Under the pieces are notes generated by a model. It made no database searches and was not told where the DNA came from. It worked only from the letters and a program-made list of their open reading frames with translations. From a virus: DNA of 37,984 bases. Below are positions 21,765-28,656 of this stretch, piece by piece. The stretch lies in IMG/VR virus record IMGVR_UViG_3300020152_000254, positions 1-37,984 of that record; one strand, 5' to 3'. The translations under genes were made by a program, and so were the position numbers. Each line of letters begins with the position of its first letter. Position 1 is the first letter of the stretch.

Positions 21765-22904
21765 TTAAATTTCCTCAAGTCTAGATTTCATTAATTCACC
21801 AACAGCGCTGAGACTAAATCTTTCTTTGACAAGCTTATTACCCCCTTCAGCGATTTTATTTCTGTATTCAGCATCACTGTAAATTTTTCTCATGGCTTCC
21901 CGTACATCTTTAATCAAAACTCCACTCCAATTCTGATCTGAGCGGTACCACTGTGAGTTTCTCGAGGAGTGAGTGATTCTTTCGGGAAAGGTAGGAAGTA
22001 TGTGTGCTGATTCCTCGTGTGTTAAGTAGTCTGCAATTCCTCCTGACTGCGTAGTGATAACCGGTTTTCCAAATAACATAGCTTCCATTTGAGGAACACC
22101 CCACCCTTCACCTCTGGTTGTGCTGATAAAGCAGTCACCAGAAGCATGAAATCGATGCACTTGATGCCGATCCATAAGGTCTGTATATAAATAAATAGGC
22201 GGTCGATAACTGAGGTTGAGGCTGGCAATAATAGCTTTTATTTCACTTTTAATTTCATCCTTTTTGTTAGAAGTGAAGTCATCTACATAGGTTTTGAGCA
22301 TGAGACATACATTGTCCTGCTCATTAAACTCTTGAAAATATGCTCTTAAAAGGGCATCGGGGTTTTTTCTAGTCGTCCACTCAAAAATAGAATAAAAAGC
22401 AAATTTTCCATTAATTACACTTTCCTGATATGGTTCAGGAGGAAAAACAGTAGTTTCAATAGCCTCAGGAATAATAAAGATTGGCTTATTTACCCCTGCA
22501 TTTACAATCGCTTTTTTATTTGTTTCGCTTCCAGTCCATATTTCATCAAGAACCTCACAACCTTGAGCAAAGTCGGGTGGCAATTTGTCGGTTTCCCAGA
22601 AGACCCTACCAATCATGTAACAACCCTCTTCTTTAAAACGAGGAAAAATGTTTGGAGTGAGATGAAGAATTTTGATTCTGTAATTCTCAGAAATATTTTG
22701 CAGGCGTTTGCAAAGCGAGCCCAATCGACCATAATCAGCAACCTCATGAGTAAAATGGACGTACTCCGTTTGAATAGCTATTCCAGCTTCATGCAACGCA
22801 CCAATGTCATGTCTAGTAGCTTCTCCGTATCCTGAGAAATCTAGAAAAGCACCAGTGTATTTAACACCAATTTTGCCAGTTTTTTGAGCTTTAGTATGAC
22901 TCAT
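21765..22904 (-). CDS. Glycosyltransferase family 4
   Basis: A 379-residue retaining GT-B enzyme. The donor site holds the EX7E motif RGEGWGVPQMEAM (Glu266, Glu274), followed by KPVITTQSGGIADYL; the N-terminal loop SGYGEATRHDIGAL (24-37) is the glycine-rich loop of family 4. Another mark is HLTPN and VFWETDKLP near residues 81-109. It would transfer an NDP-sugar to an unknown acceptor. TAATG overlap with the upstream zinc-ribbon gene. Close in type to the 406-residue enzyme (23173-24393), which suggests duplication or joint import. Confidence 0.9.
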   Translation of the reverse strand: MSHTKAQKTGKIGVKYTGAFLDFSGYGEATRHDIGALHEAGIAIQTEYVHFTHEVADYGRLGSLCKRLQNISENYRIKILHLTPNIFPRFKEEGCYMIGRVFWETDKLPPDFAQGCEVLDEIWTGSETNKKAIVNAGVNKPIFIIPEAIETTVFPPEPYQESVINGKFAFYSIFEWTTRKNPDALLRAYFQEFNEQDNVCLMLKTYVDDFTSNKKDEIKSEIKAIIASLNLSYRPPIYLYTDLMDRHQVHRFHASGDCFISTTRGEGWGVPQMEAMLFGKPVITTQSGGIADYLTHEESAHILPTFPERITHSSRNSQWYRSDQNWSGVLIKDVREAMRKIYSDAEYRNKIAEGGNKLVKERFSLSAVGELMKSRLEEI

Positions 22905-23176
22905 TATTTTAATTCAATAATATTTTCAGTCTTAAAATGACTCATTTTTGCACCACAACTCTTACACTTAACTTCACCTTTTAATGGATTGCCTTCGTAG
23001 TCAAAGCCCTGGATGGGCTCTCCAGATCTTGGCTTGGCATGCAAATAAAAAGCATGTCCCGAACAGCCTACGTGTATGTAGGCGAATCTTGGTCGTTGTT
23101 TAACTAACTTTTCTTGGACACTGTTCTCTTTAGCATTTTCAACAACTACAGCAGTGGTTTTCTCGATTGGTTTCAT
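22904..23176 (-). CDS. Small zinc-ribbon-like protein in the glycan block
   Basis: A 90-residue protein with possible metal ligands C38, H41 (GCSGH) and C71, C74 (CKSCG), and H80; the N-terminal 25 residues look disordered. A single zinc ribbon is likely, though the ligand set is only suggested. No family is recognised. It has a strong GGAGG ribosome binding site, overlaps the upstream GT by ATGA and the downstream GT by TAATG, so it is expressed together with the two family 4 transferases. It could be a regulator, an assembly factor or an acceptor protein. Confidence 0.65.
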   Translation of the reverse strand: MKPIEKTTAVVVENAKENSVQEKLVKQRPRFAYIHVGCSGHAFYLHAKPRSGEPIQGFDYEGNPLKGEVKCKSCGAKMSHFKTENIIELK

Positions 23177-24393
23177 ATTTCCTCCAATTTAATTTGATTA
23201 CTATTCGAGTCTTTGATCTTGTTTTTGACTAAGTTGTCAAAAATCAACTTGAGCTTAGTAGCCGTTTCCTCATAACTATATTTCTTGACGTACTCTGACG
23301 CTGCTTTCCCCTTTGCTCGACACTCCTCAAGGTGGCTAACTACATAACGCATTTTTGCTGCAAGGTCATCTTCATCGCAAATCACCATTTTTCCAACATC
23401 TCTGCCTTTGTAGCGACTATAGACAGCCGGGCACATTTCACGAACTTTGGCCTCGTACATATACTCAGGATTAAAGTACTCAGTTATGCCATGGGCATTT
23501 GGCACAATTGCACTGCATCCAGTAGCCATAGCTTCAAGAGGAGTTATTCCGAAACCCTCACCTCTACTCGGGAATACAAAACAGTCCGCTTTCTCACATA
23601 GTTTTGCCAACTCTTTATCGCTGACCTTACCTAACTGCACTTCTATATTCGGGTATTTGCTGGGTGGGAACGGAAGCGGGGCATGCTCCAACGTGGTTTT
23701 GAAGATCATTTTTACATTTTCGTCAGGTTGGAATTCTTTAATAAATGCTTTAGCCACTTCAGTAAAACCTTTTCTCAGATTGAATGCGTTGTAATGGAGA
23801 AATACAAATGGCTCATGCGTTTTCTCTTTGTCGTTTCTCTCTACGTAGTTGAAAGCTTTGGTGTTGTAGCCTAACGGAACCACCTCAGGATAAAATCCTC
23901 TTTTTCTGAAAACATTAGCACACCACTCAGAAGGAACAATTATTTTGTCAACATGGCGCAAATATTCATCCCAGTCTTCAGGAATCTTGTCACTCTCAAA
24001 CATTGTGAAAAGTACTTTAATTGGGTTCTCCAAACGCTTAACAGCATAGGGGCTGTGGTATAAAAAGCCTATTTTCTGGTGTTTAAACTCTTCGGAAATC
24101 TTCACACCCAACTTTTGCAACTCCGACTTGATGTGTTGACGACTCATTCCATAGCCATCAGCACTTTCATTGACACTACTAAAGTAAACTTCGTAGTCTG
24201 TGTTGCCGGGTGTTTGTTCTTCGGGGTGAGGGATAACGCCTGTGATTAGTTTATAGCGATATTCTTTTTCTTTTCGGTATTCTTCTTGTTCTTGAGGAGT
24301 AGGGATGGTGAATTGGTGGGTGGCGAGTAGCTGTTGAACTTCTTTCTCGCTATCAATCTCGACCAATCTACCACCTTGATTTTTTAAAATCAT
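23173..24393 (-). CDS. Glycosyltransferase family 4 with N-terminal extension
   Basis: A 406-residue enzyme. Residues 1-60 form a charged extension (QQLLATHQFTIPTPQEQEEYRKEKEYRYKL) that is not part of the GT fold; then comes the N-terminal GT-B domain (SSVNESADGYGMSRQHIK, 72-89) and the donor domain with SRGEGFGITPLEAMATG (Glu279, Glu287) and HGITEYFNPE. The extension contains an EIDSEKEVQQL helix and may bind another protein. It is the first gene of the block after the coat protein, separated by a strong hairpin, and has a modest ribosome binding site. Donor and acceptor are unknown. Confidence 0.9.
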   Translation of the reverse strand: MILKNQGGRLVEIDSEKEVQQLLATHQFTIPTPQEQEEYRKEKEYRYKLITGVIPHPEEQTPGNTDYEVYFSSVNESADGYGMSRQHIKSELQKLGVKISEEFKHQKIGFLYHSPYAVKRLENPIKVLFTMFESDKIPEDWDEYLRHVDKIIVPSEWCANVFRKRGFYPEVVPLGYNTKAFNYVERNDKEKTHEPFVFLHYNAFNLRKGFTEVAKAFIKEFQPDENVKMIFKTTLEHAPLPFPPSKYPNIEVQLGKVSDKELAKLCEKADCFVFPSRGEGFGITPLEAMATGCSAIVPNAHGITEYFNPEYMYEAKVREMCPAVYSRYKGRDVGKMVICDEDDLAAKMRYVVSHLEECRAKGKAASEYVKKYSYEETATKLKLIFDNLVKNKIKDSNSNQIKLEEI

Positions 24394-24410
24394 AATTACC
24401 TAATTTATCT

Positions 24411-24451
24411 GGGGAAGGGCCCACTTAAGGACCCCTCCCCCTGGTTTTTTT
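24411..24451 (+). terminator. Strong GC-rich hairpin after the coat gene, with a T-run on the plus strand
   Basis: GGGGAAGGGCCC (24411-24422) pairs, with two mismatches, to GGACCCCTCCCC (24429-24440) over a 6-base loop; seven T residues (24445-24451) follow in the plus direction. On the minus strand, the transcribed one, the T-run is absent and an A-run precedes the hairpin instead. It could stop antisense transcripts or, in the mRNA, shield the 3' end of the coat message. Confidence 0.6.
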
Positions 24452-24470
24452 GCTTAATTAACTAAAGAGT

Positions 24471-25388
24471 TTAGAAACTCTCTAATTCAACAACTCGGCG
24501 AGTGTCTAAGACAGCGACACCGAAGAGCAAGTCTAAAGTAACGATGTGAGCGCCAATTGAACCGTCATAGCGCATGTTCACACGGAGACTCAAACCTACA
24601 TCTTCAGAATTCACTACAGTTGACACTGTACCCAATCCAGGACCAACTTGAGGTAATGGGCGGGAAGCCAACACGAAAGCATCTCGAGTGTAAGCTAAGT
24701 TGTGTAATGAACCTGGAGAACCAGATCGTTTCACACTTTGAGACTCAAAGATGTCAAAACCATATAAGCGCATAACACGACCTTCGATGGTGTTTTGAGC
24801 TTGACCGATGGTTTGTTGCTGAGTGAAGTCTGCTTCCTCAAGTAACTCATTCATGACACTAGGGTCAACATAGAGATACTTGTTTTCTACTTTAGGTACT
24901 TTGTTGTCTACAAAACGTTTGCGGAGAGCTAACAGAGAAGCCTTTTTAGTAGCACTGGAAGTTGCATCAAAAGAGACGGTGTTGGTTAATGAAGAGTGCA
25001 ATGAAGCCAATTCATCCTCAACAGCCTCAGCTAAAGCAATAGCAGCGTCTTCGGCGTAACCATCTAAAGTATTTTGATTTTCTAACACTTTAGTCACGTC
25101 ATCGATGGCGATGGTAACTTCCTTATGCTTGTTCAAGGTAACGCTTACATTGGTAGCAGTTGGGTTTTGCTTTGTATATTCATTACCAGCGGTTTTATCA
25201 TTAGCACTCAAAGTACCACGCTTTGGAACTTGAATTACTTGACCGACTTGAGCAGTCACATAATCAGAACTACGAGCAACGGTTTTACCGAGGTTTAAGT
25301 ACGAAGAAAAACGTCCAAGAGCTTTGTTAGCAATCAGAGTTGGGATAAAAACTGCGTTAGTTGTGTTATTTAATACATTCTCAGGCAT
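24471..25388 (-). CDS. Major capsid protein (P22 gp5-like HK97 fold)
   Basis: A 305-residue coat protein. Its pattern agrees with the P22 coat-like branch: GQVIQVPKRGTLSAND, then TVTLNKHKEVTIAIDDVTKVL (85-105), a long helix (GYAEDAAIALAEAVEDELASL), NKYLYVDPSVMNELLEEADF, GRVMRLYGFDIFESQSV, and LGLSLRVNMRYD-like end strands (VGLSLRVNMRYDGSIG). It follows the scaffold gene and has a strong GGAGG site 4 bases before the ATG, as expected for the most abundant protein. It would form the icosahedral shell. No obvious processing site was noted. Confidence 0.88.
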   Translation of the reverse strand: MPENVLNNTTNAVFIPTLIANKALGRFSSYLNLGKTVARSSDYVTAQVGQVIQVPKRGTLSANDKTAGNEYTKQNPTATNVSVTLNKHKEVTIAIDDVTKVLENQNTLDGYAEDAAIALAEAVEDELASLHSSLTNTVSFDATSSATKKASLLALRKRFVDNKVPKVENKYLYVDPSVMNELLEEADFTQQQTIGQAQNTIEGRVMRLYGFDIFESQSVKRSGSPGSLHNLAYTRDAFVLASRPLPQVGPGLGTVSTVVNSEDVGLSLRVNMRYDGSIGAHIVTLDLLFGVAVLDTRRVVELESF

Positions 25389-25406
25389 TTTGCCTCCTTA
25401 TTAGTA

Positions 25407-26087
25407 CTACTGTTGCATGTCATTCTCAACGAGCCCAAGCTTCATCGCTTGTACTATTTGAGCTTCATGCTCTTTGTAGAACTTATGGTCATTGAGCTGT
25501 GAGAGTTTGAATTTCATGGGTGGTTGATTACCATCTGCGGGAGCTGTTGGTGAGCCAATTGGCGGTTTAGGAGCGTTTTTAGCAACCAAGTAAGGTTTAT
25601 CCTTGATTAAAGAATCAATTGCTTCTTCGACTCCACTAATAGACCAATCTTCATCACTTAAACTGATCTTTGAACGATCAATTAATTTAGCTGCTGCGTC
25701 TGGGTCAACAATACCCTTGGCGACGGCTTTTGCTTGAATGGCTGCAGTTATTGCAGTTTCCGCTGCCTTCGTCTTGATTTGTTGAATTTCGCCTTCTTTT
25801 TTATCAGCAATCTCTTTCCACTTGTTCTGATCCTTTAGCTGCTGCTCTTCTGCCAATCGCTTCTCCTCTTGGAGCTGTTTAGCAAGTTTTGCTTGCTCAC
25901 GGGTTTCCTTGAATCGAGGATGTTTCCATACGCGCTCATCTTTTAACGCAAGTTCAATTTGATCATCAGTAAGCGCATTACTGTTTGAATCGCTCGAACT
26001 ATCGGTGTTAGGTGTGCTTGCTCCTCCTTGTGGGTTTTGATCCCCAGTTGGTGGTGTACTTTGGGCAGGTGCATTAGCCTCAGTCAT
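25407..26087 (-). CDS. Capsid scaffold protein
   Basis: A 226-residue acidic and charged helical protein. The first 60 residues are Pro/Ser/Asn-rich, apparently disordered; a long coiled coil follows (about 70-115; REQAKLAKQLQEEKRLAEEQQLKDQNKWKE), with KGIVDPDAAAKLIDRSKISL later. This order, disordered start, coiled coil and C-terminal binding region, just upstream of the coat gene, is that of siphovirus scaffolds. I chose ATG 26087 because of its AAGGA site; an in-frame ATG 18 codons upstream would add MQIIPVVGRPRKKLNKEF but has no ribosome binding site. Confidence 0.8.
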   Translation of the reverse strand: MTEANAPAQSTPPTGDQNPQGGASTPNTDSSSDSNSNALTDDQIELALKDERVWKHPRFKETREQAKLAKQLQEEKRLAEEQQLKDQNKWKEIADKKEGEIQQIKTKAAETAITAAIQAKAVAKGIVDPDAAAKLIDRSKISLSDEDWSISGVEEAIDSLIKDKPYLVAKNAPKPPIGSPTAPADGNQPPMKFKLSQLNDHKFYKEHEAQIVQAMKLGLVENDMQQ

Positions 26088-26266
26088 AAATTCCTTATTC
26101 AGTTTTTTACGTGGTCTGCCCACTACAGGAATAATTTGCATCAAATTATTTGGTAATTGCCTATGTCATTTCATAACAAAGAACAACAAACATCTAATTT
26201 AGTGCATCATCATTTTGACAATTGTGAAAGCAATTTAGAATACAAAGAAGTACATCATTTTTGATA

Positions 26267-26286
26267 CACTTTAGTTAATTAAAGTG
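26267..26286. repeat. AT-rich palindrome upstream of the scaffold gene
   Basis: CACTTTA and TAAAGTG form 7-bp arms over GTTAAT. It lies just past the minor head protein gene, at the start of a roughly 200-bp untranslated stretch, the longest within the late operon. There is no T-run on either side, so an operator is as likely as a weak terminator. A 14-base part (26269-26282) recurs inverted at 24454-24467. Confidence 0.45.
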
Positions 26287-26289
26287 ATG

Positions 26290-27150
26290 TTACTGAGGGT
26301 TAGAATAGGTAAGCGAACGTGAGCTATATGCACTGGTTTGTGCAGCAAGATCGAAGTGAATAACATTAATCGCATGTTTACAGTTGGGATGAAATAGACC
26401 GGCTTTCTTAGCTTGATCTAATGTGGGGTATCCTGGAGTACTTCCCGTTAGGGATAAAATTTTGCCTTCCCAATCAGCGCAAGATTTGTGTTTTGAATGA
26501 TGATCGCTAACTTCAACTAAATCATAGCCGTTTTCAAGCATTCTATTTGCAAGCGCTGTGTTTCTAGCTTCAACAGCTTTTGTCCTAACTAACATTTCGG
26601 CATATCGATCTAGAGTCCACTGCTTTCCACCCTTATCTACTAGAGCACTCATGCCTTCATCTAATAGAGTTGCCTTAATTGTGTCCGAGATTTTTTTCCT
26701 GGTTTCACCTGTGATTGTTCCTTCAGCGAGACGAGCTTTAATTTGCTCTTTCACTGCCTGACTAAGTAAGTTAGTTGCTGATCGGTAAACTCCGGATATA
26801 CTTTCACCAAAAGCCATTTGCGTTTCACTTACTAGAGCAGACACCGCTTCCTTATGAATAAGACTAAATCCCGTTTTATTGAGTAAACCCATATTGCTAA
26901 GTTCAGTCGTCGCATCTTGAAACCCACTTTCATAGCGAGCCTTGATAAATCCATCAGTAAAGTCTTGAGTCTCATGGCCTAGTTCTTTGAGAATTTCTTT
27001 GATTTGAGCTAGTACTTGGGTTCTATGAAAATTATTGAGTAATGGCGACTTAAGAATTGAGTCCAAAACACCAGCATACGCATTTTTATAGACGGACGTA
27101 ATGCGTGCTATTTCTCTCTCATTAACTGGTACTTCAGTTGGTCTAGCCAT
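26290..27150 (-). CDS. Minor head protein (phage minor capsid protein 2/MuF type)
   Basis: A 286-residue head protein. The N-terminal two thirds are helical; the end carries the MuF-type signature VSDHHSKHKSCADWEGKILSLTG, then YPTLDQAKKAGLFHPNCKHAINV (about 215-270), with the conserved Cys and His residues. It is next to the portal gene, 4 bases away. MuF-type proteins lie inside the head near the portal and can leave with the DNA. The protein ends soon after this domain, so no toxin domain is fused. Start ATG with AGG upstream. Confidence 0.82.
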   Translation of the reverse strand: MARPTEVPVNEREIARITSVYKNAYAGVLDSILKSPLLNNFHRTQVLAQIKEILKELGHETQDFTDGFIKARYESGFQDATTELSNMGLLNKTGFSLIHKEAVSALVSETQMAFGESISGVYRSATNLLSQAVKEQIKARLAEGTITGETRKKISDTIKATLLDEGMSALVDKGGKQWTLDRYAEMLVRTKAVEARNTALANRMLENGYDLVEVSDHHSKHKSCADWEGKILSLTGSTPGYPTLDQAKKAGLFHPNCKHAINVIHFDLAAQTSAYSSRSLTYSNPQ

Positions 27151-27153
27151 AGC

Positions 27154-28650
27154 CTATTGAGCTGGCTTAGCCTCTTTTTTGTCTGAAAGAGTATCATCTT
27201 TGGCAGCTGGTTTCTTTATATTAGAGAAACCCATCTCCACCATTTTGATTTGCTTGCCTTCTCGTATCTCCTTAGCTTTGTTTTTAGCTGAGTCCTCATC
27301 AACCCCTTCAATTCTCATAATCGAATCTTCTTCACTACTTAAACCCGCGCTAATCTTCATTTCTTCTAGTTGAACTTGTTCGAATTGGTCAATTGGCAAG
27401 CCGTCAAACCACTCAATTTCAGGTCGAACGGGCTCTTTGGATAGGGTTTTCCCGTTGATTTTGATCCCGTGCTCTTTACCCAATACTTGAGCGTCGAAGA
27501 TCAAATCCTTCAACGTCTGGTCGTAGTAAAGTCGTTTGCGAGCTGTTTTGGCAATGGTACGCATTAACTTAAGCTTTAGTGCCCGACCAGAATCTGATTG
27601 CCCTTTACCCATTCCCATTGAGTCTGGTGAGATTTCAGAGAACATAAACATAAACTCGACCAATTTATCGATCTCTGAAAAAGCTGCCTCTAAACTAGCA
27701 TTCCATACAACATATTCAGGTTTTTCACCACTGCCCGCAGGAACCTCAAACATATGGAGTGATGACCGTTTCACTTTACCCTTCTCATCCAATACACCCT
27801 CAGGTAAAGCTAAAATTGGATCAGAATGCTTATCTAAAATATTATCAACTTTTGTTAGCCGATTATTTAAGGCATAAATCAGAGTTAAGATGTCAGCGTA
27901 GTCACTTACTCCAAAATAATGTCTTCCAGTTTTCCAATTTGGAGTGTGATAGATCAGGTTGAAATTAACTCCGGTATCCACTTCTTTTGGAGGAGCGCTG
28001 TTGCCAAGTAAGGAGAGATCTACCTCAGCCATTATCTTTTCATTCTCTAATAAATAAAGTTTGTTTGTGATTTTTCCCGGCTCGTGAATTTCTTTTCTTA
28101 GGTACTTTTTATCACCAATCTTAATAACCCAAGCTAATTCTTCAACAGTTGGTTTACCACGGACATTATTTTCTTGAATAAGTGGAAAATAAATACTTGG
28201 GGTAATATCTTCTATAAAAATTCTTTGCTCATCTGAAGATTCTTCTCGGTCTCCAGTACGCATTTTATAAAGCGCATCACCAATGGCTGAATTTGAGAGA
28301 GCGGACTCATAGTTCTGAATGTGCAGTTTATTTTCTTCAATTAACCCATCTACCCACTCCTGATCTCCATCTGGTACTGTAATTTTTGGAGGCTCAGAAA
28401 AAAGCATATCTGCAACAACCTTTGAGATTAATCCACCAAAGTTGGCTACAATATATTTAAGCTTTCCATACTCCTTAGTAAACTTTTCACTATCAATTTT
28501 GATACTAAAAGCCTCGAAATGTTGTCCCTCAAATATTTTTTGATAGAAGGCGTACTGATCGATGCGTCCTTTACTTGCCTCATATGGAAAAGTAAGCCCC
28601 TGGATAACGGGTTGAGTTTTCTGCTGGTTTGTCTGAGCTGGTGTTGCCAT
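27154..28650 (-). CDS. Portal protein (SPP1 gp6-like)
   Basis: A 498-residue portal. Characteristic segments are GLISKVVADMLFSEPPKI (about 72-90), LIYALNNRLTKVDNILDKHSDPILALPEGVL, and the stem region FMFSEISPDSMGMGKGQSDSGRALKLKLMRTIAKTARKRLYYDQTLKDLI. The C-terminus is acidic-basic mixed. It forms the twelve-fold ring through which DNA enters and leaves. It is followed by the MuF-type gene and preceded by TerL, the expected order. AGGA site upstream. Confidence 0.88.
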   Translation of the reverse strand: MATPAQTNQQKTQPVIQGLTFPYEASKGRIDQYAFYQKIFEGQHFEAFSIKIDSEKFTKEYGKLKYIVANFGGLISKVVADMLFSEPPKITVPDGDQEWVDGLIEENKLHIQNYESALSNSAIGDALYKMRTGDREESSDEQRIFIEDITPSIYFPLIQENNVRGKPTVEELAWVIKIGDKKYLRKEIHEPGKITNKLYLLENEKIMAEVDLSLLGNSAPPKEVDTGVNFNLIYHTPNWKTGRHYFGVSDYADILTLIYALNNRLTKVDNILDKHSDPILALPEGVLDEKGKVKRSSLHMFEVPAGSGEKPEYVVWNASLEAAFSEIDKLVEFMFMFSEISPDSMGMGKGQSDSGRALKLKLMRTIAKTARKRLYYDQTLKDLIFDAQVLGKEHGIKINGKTLSKEPVRPEIEWFDGLPIDQFEQVQLEEMKISAGLSSEEDSIMRIEGVDEDSAKNKAKEIREGKQIKMVEMGFSNIKKPAAKDDTLSDKKEAKPAQ

Positions 28651-28656
28651 AATTTC

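Noticed and set aside
17159-24393. Glycan block as a DNA-hypermodification pathway
   Set aside because: No thymidylate synthase-like, hydroxymethylase, TET/JBP-like or nucleotide kinase gene is seen in the window, so base glucosylation lacks its usual partners; not fully excluded.
25407-26144. Longer scaffold protein with an AT-hook-like GRPRKK start
   Set aside because: The upstream TTG/ATG has no ribosome binding site while ATG 26087 has AAGGA at good spacing; the GRPRKK stretch is probably untranslated.
26215-26243. TTGACA with AT-rich -10-like bases on the plus strand (promoter)
   Set aside because: The spacing to TAGAAT is 15 and the 17-base option GAATAC is poor; no plus-strand gene follows, so it is probably chance in AT-rich DNA.
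26290-27150. MuF protein carrying a polymorphic toxin
   Set aside because: The protein ends about 20 residues after the MuF-type signature, leaving no room for a toxin domain.
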